The notes beneath the pieces are model-generated. The model did no database searches. It was not told the origin of the DNA and was given only the letters and a program-made list of their open reading frames with translations. A stretch of 12,192 nucleotides of DNA from RGIG2000 sp045612665. GTDB taxonomy: Bacteria > Bacillota > Clostridia > Oscillospirales > CAG-272. Both the position numbers and the translations under genes were made by a program. Numbering within the stretch: position 1 is the stretch's first letter; each line of letters opens with the position of its first letter. Of the stretch, positions 1-8,065 are shown in pieces. Location of the stretch: positions 1 through 12,192 of the forward strand of contig JAZKZO010000071.1 of assembly GCA_045612665.1 (NCBI GenBank), given 5' to 3'.

Positions 1-21
1 AAACACAAAGGAGAGAACTTT

Positions 22-378
22 ATGAAGGTAATCGGAAACATTTTATGGCTTATTTTTACAGGCATTTGGGAAGCGCTTGCGTGGTTTTTCCTCGGAATCT
101 TTTGGTGCATTACCATAATCGGAATTCCGTTCGGAAAGCAATGCTTCAAGTTTGCAAGCGTGGCATTTTGGCCTATGGGCAAGGAGATTGACTCGAACTT
201 TGGCGAGCACCCTATCGCAAACGTTCTTTGGCTCATCTTCGGTGGCTTGGAGCTTGCGATTTCGTTCTTGATTGTTGGCATCATTTGGTGCATTACAATT
301 CTTGGAATTCCATTCGGAAAGCAATGCTTTAAGCTTTTCAAGCTCGCACTTTGCCCATTCGGCGCTGACGTAAAATAA
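22..378 (+). CDS. yccF: YccF family small inner-membrane protein
   Basis: This 118-residue, very hydrophobic protein matches the YccF domain family (formerly DUF307), integral membrane proteins without a settled biochemical function. It consists of two near-identical halves, about residues 3-55 and 64-116. Each half has a hydrophobic stretch (NILWLIF or NVLWLIF), then a second one ending in WCITI-GIPFGKQCFK, a hallmark of the family. Length is normal for the family. The ATG is preceded by AAAGGAGA at bases 7-14, so the start is secure. Its own promoter lies outside the window or is not visible in the first 21 bases. The gene converges on the lipoprotein gene at 405-1661 and ends just before a shared terminator. 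The family call is confident; role and topology are unknown. Confidence 0.9.
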   Translation: MKVIGNILWLIFTGIWEALAWFFLGIFWCITIIGIPFGKQCFKFASVAFWPMGKEIDSNFGEHPIANVLWLIFGGLELAISFLIVGIIWCITILGIPFGKQCFKLFKLALCPFGADVK

Positions 379-380
379 AG

Positions 381-410
381 AAAAGGTAGCCTAAGCTACC
401 TTTTTTATTT
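381..410. terminator. Bidirectional intrinsic terminator between convergent genes
   Basis: A perfect 10-bp inverted repeat, AAAAGGTAGC (381-390) and GCTACCTTTT (395-404), flanks a CTAA loop and runs into a T-rich tract on the + strand. On the - strand the same hairpin is followed by TTTT-C-TTTATTTT, so it can stop transcription both ways. The stop codon of the reverse gene (405-407) lies inside the forward T tract. Confidence 0.88.
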
Positions 411-1661
411 GCTTGACGACTCGGTCTTTTCCTTGCCGAGATCTCCGTAAAGGAAATTGTAATCGAGGTCGTTTGGATAAACGCTTGAAAGAGGCATTCC
501 CTCATAGCGTCCGTGGTCCTTTATTTGATATCCCGATTCGTTTGCTTGGAAATTAGCAATATGCTCTCCGTACAAAATCGAGGTTGCCGAGGCTTTAAAC
601 GCGCCAAAGAAATCCTTGAATTCCTCTTTGTCGTATGCGCCCTCTTCCATTGGCAATCTCTTTACAAAAACGTTACCGTAGGTGAAGTAATCACCTGCGT
701 TAACGGTTACCTTTTTGCCACCGATTTCAAACGTTCCGCCCTGTGAGAAGAAACGGTTAGCCTTAACCTTGGCAACGTCATTTTCTCTTAAAAGGGCAGC
801 AGCACTTATCGCATTTTGTGCGCCGGCATTCTTAGGGAACTGTGTATAACAGCCCTGGGGATATGCCTTATCGTCCGAATAATACGCATAAATCTCATCG
901 TATGTCATAGTAGGGTCGATAACCTTGTACTCATAGCCTTCCTTGCTTTCGATAAAGAGGTTAGTAAGGTCGTCGATTATATCGTTGCGCTCCTTGATTT
1001 CATCCTCGTTAAGAGGCTCCATAACGGTTACCTCTTCGCCCTTGTCGTTAGTTTCCTTAACAAGCTTGTAAACGTTGTTTATAATGATAGTTTGGAAGCA
1101 CATATAGTTCTTTTCGAAAATATCGTCAAGGTCTTCCTTTTCGATTTTCTCACCGTTAGCTCCGAAAAGATGCTCAATTACGAGCCTTTGCTTTGACTGC
1201 ATTGTGAAAACCTCACGCAAGGTCTTTGCCGTAAAGCCGTAAAGGCGCGACTTTTGATTGAACTTTTGCTCGGAGTATCCACCGTAATAGTTGGTAATTA
1301 CCGTTACGTTTGACTCGATTGTGTCCTCAATCTCCTTCGTCAGCTTAAGATCGTAAACATCGAACAAAAGCTGTGAGAACATAAGCATATAAATATCGTT
1401 CAAAAAGCTCTGTTGAGTTGTATCAAGCGCCTGTGCAACGGTAAGACCGCTTTCAAACTTTGCCTCAAGAGAGGTATTTACGCTTATTTGGTAGGAGTCA
1501 AATTGCTTTCTGTTGTGAATGCTCGCAAGATATCTGTAATGGTCTTCCTTAATTTCATACTTACCAAGAGAGAAAACAGTTCTGTTCGAGCAAGACGAGA
1601 AGCAAACCGTTACCGAAACAAGCATACATATTAAAAGAATAAAAGATAAAATTCTTTTCAT
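405..1661 (-). CDS. Divergent PrsA/SurA-like parvulin-type foldase lipoprotein
   Basis: A 418-residue exported protein. An N-terminal signal peptide (MKRIL, then hydrophobic residues 6-19) leads to Cys20 or Cys24; FSSC at 21-24 is the likelier, though imperfect, lipobox. Residues 30-160 are helical with a SurA-N-like opening (LGKYEIKEDHYRYL). Residues 185-340 follow the parvulin prolyl-isomerase layout by eye: a beta strand at 187-195 where the HILV strand should be, then YSDDKAYPQG near 261-270, then AAALLRENDVAKVKA and GNVFVKRL at the end. The usual His of the first strand and the GGDLG motif are absent, so isomerase activity is doubtful and a chaperone role is possible. ATG at 1659-1661 has AAAGGA upstream at 1668-1673. 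It follows mfd by 60 bases, an arrangement seen in many Clostridia. The lipoprotein call is strong, the parvulin relationship moderate. Confidence 0.72.
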   Translation of the reverse strand: MKRILSFILLICMLVSVTVCFSSCSNRTVFSLGKYEIKEDHYRYLASIHNRKQFDSYQISVNTSLEAKFESGLTVAQALDTTQQSFLNDIYMLMFSQLLFDVYDLKLTKEIEDTIESNVTVITNYYGGYSEQKFNQKSRLYGFTAKTLREVFTMQSKQRLVIEHLFGANGEKIEKEDLDDIFEKNYMCFQTIIINNVYKLVKETNDKGEEVTVMEPLNEDEIKERNDIIDDLTNLFIESKEGYEYKVIDPTMTYDEIYAYYSDDKAYPQGCYTQFPKNAGAQNAISAAALLRENDVAKVKANRFFSQGGTFEIGGKKVTVNAGDYFTYGNVFVKRLPMEEGAYDKEEFKDFFGAFKASATSILYGEHIANFQANESGYQIKDHGRYEGMPLSSVYPNDLDYNFLYGDLGKEKTESSSK

Positions 1662-1692
1662 TTAAAAATCCTTTCATTTCGTGCTATTACTA

Positions 1693-1721
1693 ATTATAAC
1701 ACCTCAGCGAGAAAAAATCTA
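1693..1721 (-). promoter_or_regulatory. Possible extended -10 promoter for the foldase lipoprotein gene
   Basis: On the - strand, TGT-TATAAT (TATAAT at 1693-1698) forms an extended -10 box. Only a weak -35 (TAGATT, 1716-1721) sits 17 bases upstream. No terminator hairpin is evident in the 60-base gap after mfd, so the gene is probably also read through from mfd, with this site giving independent expression. Confidence 0.5.
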
Positions 1722-4700
1722 CTATATTTGCTCGATTTCCTTACATTTCTTAATATAGGTCTTTAACAAGTCAACGCTACCGGTAAGCTCAATATCGCTT
1801 GGGTCGGTTACGAGCATAATGTAAGGAGCTTTTCCTACACCGCAAATTTTGATGGTGTCAGGCTTAACCTTAGACATTTGATAGAGAATTCCCATATCAA
1901 TTTTGTCGGGGAAGAATCGAATTTGCCCACGCATTTGCTCAACTCGCTTGATTTTAGCCATTTGAGCATAGGACTTGGCAATTGATGCGCCAAGGAGTGT
2001 TTTTGCAGGTGGGGGGAGTGGACCAAAGCGGTCGCAAAGCTCGCTTTGTACGTCCTTTAAATCGTCCTCGTTTTCTATATGAGCGATTTTCTTGTACATA
2101 TCCATTCTTTGCGCCGAGGAGCGAATATAGCTCTTTGGCAAGAATGCATCGCACGAAAGCGTGATAACGCTCTCGAACTTTTCCTCGGGCACAATGCCCT
2201 TTTCCTCGAGCACTGCCTCGTTTAGAATTCGAATGTATAAATCGTATCCGATGGCTTCCATATGTCCGTGCTGTGCCGAGCCGAGAATGCTACCCGCACC
2301 TCGTATTTCAAGGTCGCGCATTGCAATCTTAAATCCTGCACCGAATTCGGCAAAATCTCTTATTGCGTTAAGACGCTTTTCGGCAATCTCGGAGAGCTGC
2401 TTGCCAGGACGGTATGTGAAAAACGCATACGCGCGACGGTGGCTTCTTCCAACTCTACCGCGGATTTGGTGAAGCTGAGCAAGTCCCATTCTGTCTGCGT
2501 TTTCGATTATGAGAGTGTTTGCGTTTGGAATATCAATTCCCGTTTCGATAATAGTTGTGCTGACAAGAATATCAACCTCTCCGCGCACAAGCTCCTGCCA
2601 AATATCCTCAATATCCTCACGGTCCATTTGTCCGTGGGCGATTTGAATTCTCGCATTCGGAAACGCCTTGGAAAGTCTAGCTCTGACATCGTATATTTTT
2701 TCAACGTTGTTATAAAGATAGAACACCTGTCCGCCACGGTGAAGCTCGCTCTTAATGGCATCGTTTATAACGTTTTCGTCATATTCGAGCACGTAAGACA
2801 TAACGCCAAGACGGCCACCAGGTGCATCATCAAGCACTGACATATCACGAATTCCGCCCATCGCCATGCTAAGCGTTCTCGGAATAGGCGTTGCGCTAAG
2901 CGACAAAACGTCAACGTCGGGCACTAGCTGCTTGATTTTTTCCTTTTGACCGACACCGAAGCGTTGCTCCTCGTCAATTACGAGAAGTCCAAGGTCCTTG
3001 AACTCGATTTTGCCACTCAAAAGCTTGTGAGTGCCGATAATAATATCGACATCTCCACGTCTTAAGCGCCTGAGAGTGTTCGCCTGCTCCTTTGGTGTAC
3101 GGAAGCGCGAAATCATATCTATGTTGACCCCTGTGCCTGCAAAACGGGCAAGAGCAGTCTGATAATGTTGCATTGCAAGAATGGTTGTAGGCACTAAAAT
3201 CGCAACCTGCTTGTTGTTAGCCACCGCCTTCATCGCCGCACGGAATGCAACCTCGGTTTTGCCGTAGCCAACGTCTCCACAAAGCACTCTATCCATAGGA
3301 TACGGGCGCTCCATATCGTTTTTAATGTCCTCGATTGCCTCAATTTGGCTCTCCGTTTCGTCAAACTCAAACGAGGAGTCGAACTCTAGCTCCATTTGTC
3401 CGTCGGGCGCAAAGGAGAAGCCGTCAATTCTTAATCTGCGTGCGTAAAGGTCGATTAGCTCCTTCGCCATTTCCTTTGCACTCGCCTTCGCCTTTGAGGT
3501 TGCCTTTTTCCAATCGGCACCACCCATTCGGGAGAGCCTTACCTCGCCATCAGAGCTCGTAGCGCCGATATATTTCGATACCATATCGAGCTGATCCACG
3601 GGCAAAAATAGCTTATCCGTGCCGGCATATTGAATTGTTATATAGTCCCTGTGCGCACCGCATACAAGCAAATTTTCAATTCCGAGATACTTACCGATAC
3701 CGTACTTTTCGTGTACAACGGCATCTCCTACATTAAGGTCGGCATAGGATAAAATCTTCTCGCCCGCATTCTTTGCGTGCTTTGAGCGCTTTTTGGATTT
3801 TTTAGCCGTGCGCTCGCTCCTTGACGATAGCACCATAACAACGGATTTTGAGTCAAAAAGCTCGTATCCGTCGGGGAACGTGTCGCTTAAAACGCAAACC
3901 GTGCCCTCGCTTGGGCAGTCGCCCTCGCTCCTTGATGCAAAGGCAGGCACGTCGTAATCGCAAAGCGCTCTTACCGCTTCCTTGACCTCGGCATCGGTTC
4001 GGCATACAAGAGAACAGGAATACTTGTTTTCACAGTAGTATTTTAATTGCTCAATTATCGTATTTATCGACACATCAGAGCCCGAAATGCCCCTTGCCTT
4101 GAAATCGTAGATTCCGCCGGCGTTGCCTCGGTAGCTGATTGCAAACTTGTCAAGATTGATAATTTGCTCGTTTTCAAAAAACGCCTCAAGCTCCTTCTCG
4201 CCGTCGCTGTAAAGCGCGTATTCCTCACTTACAAGGCAAGCACCGACGAGCGCGTCCGCAAGCTCCCTGCTTAGCTCAAGCGCATTTTTCGCCTTCGCGC
4301 GCACTCCTGCGATATCGCAAACGATTGATGCAGGCGAATTTTCAAAATAATCGAGAAGCGATTTCTTTTGCGGATAAATAAGAGAAATAAATTTATCAAA
4401 GAACGAATTTGAGGTTTTTGCCTCTATTGAAAACAGCTCGTGGCGAAGCTCCTTTTTCGCCTCATCATCTCTTGCAATTTCAAGCAAGCTCGACACTTGG
4501 TCGCGGATTTTCTCAATTTTGTCCTCGTCGGCAATGATTTCCTTTGATGGAGTAATCGAAAAACGCTCGATAGGTCTTGTAGCTCTTTGCGTTATCGGGT
4601 CAAACAAGGTAAGACGGTCGATTTCGTCGCCAAAAAGCTCTATTCTTATCGGTAAGGCATCGCCCTCGCCCTGCCCGTCTATTTGAACGGTGTTTCCAAG

Positions 4701-5282
4701 CGTTGGGAAAATATCTATAATTCCACCACGCACCGCGTACTGTCCTGCGCCCTCAACCAAATCGCACGGTGCGTAGCCCGTGTTAATGAGCTTTCTTATA
4801 AGCTCGTCGGTGTCAAGCGTGTCGCCAAGTGAAATAGAGAAGGTTCTTGCAAGAAGCTCTTCCCTTGGCATGGTGTATTGAAGAAGCGCATCGGGAGTCG
4901 TAATTACGGCATCAAGAGTTGAAAAGGCAACTCCACAAAGGACGCGAAGACGGTCGTATTCAAGCTCACGCGAGGCGGTCATATCGTAAAAATTGAAATC
5001 GCGCACAGGATAAAACTCACACCTCATACCGCTTTTTCTGAAAAAGTCGTTTAGGCGGTTAGCGCGTCTTTCCTCGTCAACCAAAATAAGCACGCATTTG
5101 CCGTATTTTGCCTTTATATCGGAAACGAGAGAGAAAATAAGCGCGCTCTCCGCACCGTCGCAAAGACCGTTTACAAGAAGCGGAAGTCGCTTGCCCGAGT
5201 CCTTAAGCTCCTCAAGGCGCGACAAAAGGGCGGAGTACTCCTTCGCCTGTCTTATTGGATTCAAAAGTGCATTAGTGTTCAT
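1722..5282 (-). CDS. mfd: Transcription-repair coupling factor Mfd
   Basis: Mfd is a DNA translocase that removes RNA polymerase stalled at lesions and recruits UvrA for nucleotide excision repair. The 1186-residue length fits the family (about 1150-1180). Domains in order: a UvrB-like N-terminal module including QYAVRGGIIDIFP near residue 180; the CarD-like RNA-polymerase-interacting domain, about 517-575 (GDAVVHEKYGIGKY); helicase motor with Walker A GYGKT (Lys675), DEEQ box (770-773), SATPIPRTL near 798, TGIDIPNA near 905 and GRVGRS near 942; and the C-terminal TRCF domain from about 1034. All key motor motifs are intact. I chose the ATG at 5280-5282 because AAAGGA lies at 5288-5293 with ideal spacing. 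In-frame starts upstream (TTG at 5315, ATG at 5306) lack a usable site and fall in or beside a leader hairpin. It has its own promoter. Confidence 0.97.
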   Translation of the reverse strand: MNTNALLNPIRQAKEYSALLSRLEELKDSGKRLPLLVNGLCDGAESALIFSLVSDIKAKYGKCVLILVDEERRANRLNDFFRKSGMRCEFYPVRDFNFYDMTASRELEYDRLRVLCGVAFSTLDAVITTPDALLQYTMPREELLARTFSISLGDTLDTDELIRKLINTGYAPCDLVEGAGQYAVRGGIIDIFPTLGNTVQIDGQGEGDALPIRIELFGDEIDRLTLFDPITQRATRPIERFSITPSKEIIADEDKIEKIRDQVSSLLEIARDDEAKKELRHELFSIEAKTSNSFFDKFISLIYPQKKSLLDYFENSPASIVCDIAGVRAKAKNALELSRELADALVGACLVSEEYALYSDGEKELEAFFENEQIINLDKFAISYRGNAGGIYDFKARGISGSDVSINTIIEQLKYYCENKYSCSLVCRTDAEVKEAVRALCDYDVPAFASRSEGDCPSEGTVCVLSDTFPDGYELFDSKSVVMVLSSRSERTAKKSKKRSKHAKNAGEKILSYADLNVGDAVVHEKYGIGKYLGIENLLVCGAHRDYITIQYAGTDKLFLPVDQLDMVSKYIGATSSDGEVRLSRMGGADWKKATSKAKASAKEMAKELIDLYARRLRIDGFSFAPDGQMELEFDSSFEFDETESQIEAIEDIKNDMERPYPMDRVLCGDVGYGKTEVAFRAAMKAVANNKQVAILVPTTILAMQHYQTALARFAGTGVNIDMISRFRTPKEQANTLRRLRRGDVDIIIGTHKLLSGKIEFKDLGLLVIDEEQRFGVGQKEKIKQLVPDVDVLSLSATPIPRTLSMAMGGIRDMSVLDDAPGGRLGVMSYVLEYDENVINDAIKSELHRGGQVFYLYNNVEKIYDVRARLSKAFPNARIQIAHGQMDREDIEDIWQELVRGEVDILVSTTIIETGIDIPNANTLIIENADRMGLAQLHQIRGRVGRSHRRAYAFFTYRPGKQLSEIAEKRLNAIRDFAEFGAGFKIAMRDLEIRGAGSILGSAQHGHMEAIGYDLYIRILNEAVLEEKGIVPEEKFESVITLSCDAFLPKSYIRSSAQRMDMYKKIAHIENEDDLKDVQSELCDRFGPLPPPAKTLLGASIAKSYAQMAKIKRVEQMRGQIRFFPDKIDMGILYQMSKVKPDTIKICGVGKAPYIMLVTDPSDIELTGSVDLLKTYIKKCKEIEQI

Positions 5283-5287
5283 AGGAT

Positions 5288-5325
5288 TCCTTTGTAAACG
5301 CAACATCGCGCCCAAGGAGGGCGCG
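5288..5325 (-). promoter_or_regulatory. mfd 5' leader hairpin plus Shine-Dalgarno
   Basis: On the mfd transcript a perfect 7-bp GC stem (CGCGCCC / GGGCGCG, 5307-5325) closes a UCCUU loop. Thirteen bases downstream lies the mfd Shine-Dalgarno AAAGGA (5288-5293). The loop is the exact complement of AAGGA, so a pseudoknot-like or alternative pairing could mask the ribosome site. There is no U tract directly after the hairpin on this strand, so it does not look like a terminator. The hairpin and complementarity are seen in the sequence; a regulatory role is inferred. Confidence 0.5.
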
Positions 5326-5345
5326 TAGATTTGTGTGTTTTTATA

Positions 5346-5374
5346 ATAATACCATATATTTCATTTTTTGTCAA
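5346..5374 (-). promoter_or_regulatory. Sigma-A promoter of mfd
   Basis: On the - strand a consensus -35 TTGACA (5369-5374) and -10 TATTAT (5346-5351) are separated by exactly 17 bases, with a TGG extension before the -10. Transcription should start near 5338-5340, placing the leader hairpin about 15 bases from the 5' end. Confidence 0.85.
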
Positions 5375-5415
5375 TTAAAATTATATCACGCGATATATTT
5401 TATTATTCTAAAGCA

Positions 5416-5444
5416 TTGACAATCAAGGCGAAAAATGATAAAAT
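5416..5444 (+). promoter_or_regulatory. Sigma-A promoter of the split transketolase operon
   Basis: Consensus -35 TTGACA (5416-5421) and -10 TAAAAT (5439-5444) have a 17-base spacer and a TGA extension just before the -10. The start site should be near 5451, giving a leader of about 30 bases. It is divergent from, and does not overlap, the mfd promoter. The AT-rich stretch 5375-5415 between the two shows no clear operator. Confidence 0.85.
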
Positions 5445-5480
5445 ACAATAAAGAAAAAATCAACCTATGGAGGTTTAAAT

Positions 5481-6320
5481 ATGAATAAACAAAGGCTTTT
5501 GGAGCTTAAAAAAATTGCGACTGATATAAGAATCGGTGCCGTTGATGCTGTATATAATGCAAAGAGCGGACATCCGGGCGGAGCGCTTAGCGCATCTGAT
5601 ATTATGGCTTGTCTTTACTTTTCGGAGCTTAGAATAAATCCCGAAAATCCATGTGATCCCGAAAGAGATAGATTCGTTCTTTCAAAGGGACACTCGTGCC
5701 CTGCGCTTTATTCGGCAATGGCACACAAGGGATATTTCCCCGTTGAGGACCTTAAGGGCTTCCGCCATCTCGGAACAGCCGTACAGGGACACCCTGATAT
5801 GAAGTCAATCAAGGGAATTGATATGTCGGCAGGCTCGCTCGGTCAGGGCTTTTCATGCGCTTGCGGAATGGCACTTGCGGGAAAGCTTGACAAAAAGGAT
5901 TATAGAGTATATTCAATGATAGGCGACGGTGAGAGCCAAGAGGGACAGATTTGGGAGGCAATTATGTTTGCTTCACACTATAAGCTTGACAATCTTTGCC
6001 TTATCGTTGACAATAACGGCTTGCAAATCGACGGTCGCGTTGAGGACGTTATGAACACAATGCCTTATGAATCAAAGCTTGAGGCGTTTGGTTGGAATGT
6101 TATCACAATCGACGGACACGATATTGAGCAAATTCTCAGTGCGTTTGATAGCGCAAAGATGGTTAAGGGCAAGCCTACTGCTATTGTGGCAAAAACCGTC
6201 AAGGGCAAGGGCGTTTCCTTTATGGAAAACGAGGCAGGCTGGCACGGAAAAGCGCCTAACGATGCAGAATATGAGAAAGCAATAGCAGAGCTTAACGCCT
6301 ACAAGGCAAGCTTGAAGTAA
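5481..6320 (+). CDS. tkt: Transketolase, N-terminal (thiamine diphosphate-binding) subunit
   Basis: This 279-residue protein is the first half of transketolase, which moves two-carbon ketol units between sugar phosphates in the non-oxidative pentose phosphate pathway. Seen in order: SGHPGG (29-34) with His31, KGHS (69-72), GHP (103-105), and the thiamine diphosphate/Mg motif GDG (148-150) ending at NN (178-179). It stops after the first domain. The next gene supplies the pyrimidine-binding domain, so the two should form one enzyme, as known for split transketolases in Firmicutes and archaea. ATG follows TGGAGG at 5468-5473. The second subunit starts 10 bases later, implying stoichiometric translation. 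Split 1-deoxyxylulose-5-phosphate synthase is a less likely alternative, because the motif set is that of transketolase. Confidence 0.95.
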   Translation: MNKQRLLELKKIATDIRIGAVDAVYNAKSGHPGGALSASDIMACLYFSELRINPENPCDPERDRFVLSKGHSCPALYSAMAHKGYFPVEDLKGFRHLGTAVQGHPDMKSIKGIDMSAGSLGQGFSCACGMALAGKLDKKDYRVYSMIGDGESQEGQIWEAIMFASHYKLDNLCLIVDNNGLQIDGRVEDVMNTMPYESKLEAFGWNVITIDGHDIEQILSAFDSAKMVKGKPTAIVAKTVKGKGVSFMENEAGWHGKAPNDAEYEKAIAELNAYKASLK

Positions 6321-6330
6321 GGAGATAATT

Positions 6331-7275
6331 ATGGCAGATAAAATAGCAACAAGAGAAGCATACGGCAACGCACTTGCCGAGCTTGGCTCAGTATATGAGA
6401 ATGTGGTAGTTCTTGATGCAGACCTTGCAGCAGCTACCAAGACGGGAGTTTTCAAAAAGAAATTCCCCGAGAGATTTTTTGATTGCGGTATTGCCGAGAA
6501 CAATATGTTCGGTGTAGCCGCAGGACTTTCAACCACAGGCAAGATTCCTTTTGCAAGCACCTTTGCTATGTTTGCGGCAGGAAGAAGCTTTGAGCAAATC
6601 AGAAACTCAATCGGTTATCCACACCTCAACGTAAAAATCGGCGCAACTCACGCGGGAATTACCGTTGGTGAGGACGGTGCGACTCATCAGTGTAACGAGG
6701 ATATCGCGCTTATGCGTACAATCCCCGGAATGGTTGTAATCAATCCGTCCGATGCAGTTGAGGCAAGATGCGCAGTTGAGGCTGCAATCAAGCACGAGGG
6801 ACCTGTTTATATGCGCTTTGGACGCTTGGCTGTGTCCGTAATTAACGATAAGCCTGACTACAAGTTTGAGATCGGCAAGGGAATTACCCTCGTTGACGGA
6901 AGCGATATTACAATCGTTGCAACCGGAATTATGGTTGAGCAGGCACTTTTGGCAAGCGAAATGCTCGCAAGCGAGGGAATTAGCGCAGGCGTTGTAAATA
7001 TTCACACAATTAAGCCACTTGATACACAGCTTCTTATTGCCTTGGCTCAGCAAACAGGCGCTATGGTTGTAACCGAGGAGCATAGCGTAATCGGTGGACT
7101 TGGAAGCGCAGTATGCGAGGCGCTCGCAGGAGTTTGTCCTATCCCTGTTGTAAGACACGGTATAGAGGATGTTTACGGTAAATCAGCACCTGCAAAGGAG
7201 CTTCTTGAATACTATAAGCTCAATGCGCTCGGTATTGTTGAAAAGGCAAAGCAGGCTCTTGCAATGAAACACTGA
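6331..7275 (+). CDS. tkt: Transketolase, C-terminal (pyrimidine-binding) subunit
   Basis: This 314-residue partner carries the Pyr domain and the C-terminal domain of transketolase. The catalytic Glu56 lies in GIAENNM (53-59), which activates the aminopyrimidine of thiamine diphosphate. The segment THAGITVGEDGATHQ (106-120) is the conserved substrate and cofactor region. The C-terminal domain (about 185-314) includes TEEHSVIGGLGS. Its ribosome site GGAG starts immediately after the stop of the first subunit (TAAGGAG at 6318-6324), indicating translational coupling. It has no promoter of its own that I can see and belongs to the promoter at 5416-5444. No unusual residues were noted. Confidence 0.95.
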   Translation: MADKIATREAYGNALAELGSVYENVVVLDADLAAATKTGVFKKKFPERFFDCGIAENNMFGVAAGLSTTGKIPFASTFAMFAAGRSFEQIRNSIGYPHLNVKIGATHAGITVGEDGATHQCNEDIALMRTIPGMVVINPSDAVEARCAVEAAIKHEGPVYMRFGRLAVSVINDKPDYKFEIGKGITLVDGSDITIVATGIMVEQALLASEMLASEGISAGVVNIHTIKPLDTQLLIALAQQTGAMVVTEEHSVIGGLGSAVCEALAGVCPIPVVRHGIEDVYGKSAPAKELLEYYKLNALGIVEKAKQALAMKH

Positions 7276-7294
7276 TTTGCAAAAGGAGAGGACT

Positions 7295-8053
7295 ATGAAA
7301 AGAATTTTAGCATTTGTAACCGTTCTTGTGCTTTTATGCGGAATGCTTGTTTCGTGCGATAACGCGCTTGTGATGATTCAAGAGGCGAATAAGGCTCTTG
7401 AGGAAGCACCGTATGAGATGACCGTTAAGACGAAATTCGAGTGCGACGATTACGATATTTACGGAATTTTATCTAGTATGAACCTAGAAATTCCCGTTAC
7501 CGTTGACGGTGAAAACATTTCTACAAATATGAGCGTTGGTGCGATGGGCTTTTCCGTTAGTGCCAAGGTGACCCTAGTCGATATGGTTGCTTACCTTGAT
7601 ATATCTATGCTCGGTCGACAGCTTAAAATGAAGGCTACTCTTGATGAAGAGGCTTACAATGAGCTTATGTCTGAGAGCAATGCCGAAATGATAATAAATC
7701 CCGAGGATTTCGCCTCTCTTGACGTAGAAACCAAGGACGGCAAGAAATATATTGCCTGTGCGGAAATCAGCGACGAGGCACTTGCCGAGCTTAACGATAT
7801 GATGGAGCAGGCGCTTAAGAGCGTAAACGGCAAGGCTACCGTTAATGATATCGTTTATAGCGTTACTCTAAACGACGGCAAATACGAGTCAATGGATATG
7901 ACCTGTTTTTATTCGGTTACCGTTTCGGATAAAACCTGCGATGTAACGTTTAAGCTAAGTGCAGATTTCGCATACGATAACATTGAAGAGGTTGTTGCTC
8001 CAAGCGATGCTAGCGAGTATCAAGAGGCAGACCTCGATAATTTCTTGAACTAA
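7295..8053 (+). CDS. Secreted lipoprotein of unknown function
   Basis: I do not recognise a defined enzyme here. The 252-residue protein begins MKRILAFVTVLVLLCGMLVSC, a lipoprotein signal peptide with lipobox L18-V19-S20-C21. The mature part is acidic and predicted mostly beta, with alternating strands (for example 45-90 and the last 60 residues), reminiscent of lipoproteins with an LppX/LolA-like or DUF6612-like curved sheet; this likeness is tentative. ATG at 7295 is chosen because AAAGGAGAG lies at 7282-7290 and gives a proper signal peptide. A TTG six codons upstream falls before that site. It follows the transketolase genes by 19 bases and shares their terminator at 8066-8098, so it is probably co-transcribed, although no functional link to the pathway is evident. 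Confidence 0.78.
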   Translation: MKRILAFVTVLVLLCGMLVSCDNALVMIQEANKALEEAPYEMTVKTKFECDDYDIYGILSSMNLEIPVTVDGENISTNMSVGAMGFSVSAKVTLVDMVAYLDISMLGRQLKMKATLDEEAYNELMSESNAEMIINPEDFASLDVETKDGKKYIACAEISDEALAELNDMMEQALKSVNGKATVNDIVYSVTLNDGKYESMDMTCFYSVTVSDKTCDVTFKLSADFAYDNIEEVVAPSDASEYQEADLDNFLN

Positions 8054-8065
8054 ATTAAAGTAAGT

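Noticed and set aside
2262..2840. A 192-codon + strand open frame inside mfd
   Set aside because: It is antisense to the Mfd motor domain, which is intact, and has no domain-like features.
5283..5315. Longer mfd start (TTG 5315 or ATG 5306)
   Set aside because: No ribosome site before them, and they fall in or beside the leader hairpin; ATG 5282 has AAAGGA at proper distance.
5307..5350. The 5307-5325 hairpin read as a + strand terminator because T-rich sequence follows
   Set aside because: The T run begins more than ten bases after the stem, and no + strand gene precedes it.
5314..5385. A + strand mini-ORF starting with TTG at 5331, preceded by a good AAGGAGG at 5314-5320
   Set aside because: Only about 15 codons, no + strand promoter visible, and the AAGGAGG is the complement of the mfd leader hairpin loop and stem.
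6072..7158. Two long open frames on the - strand (162 and 183 codons) opposite the transketolase genes
   Set aside because: They lie fully antisense to strongly conserved coding sequence, have Cys/Ser-rich unnatural compositions and no ribosome sites; they are shadows.
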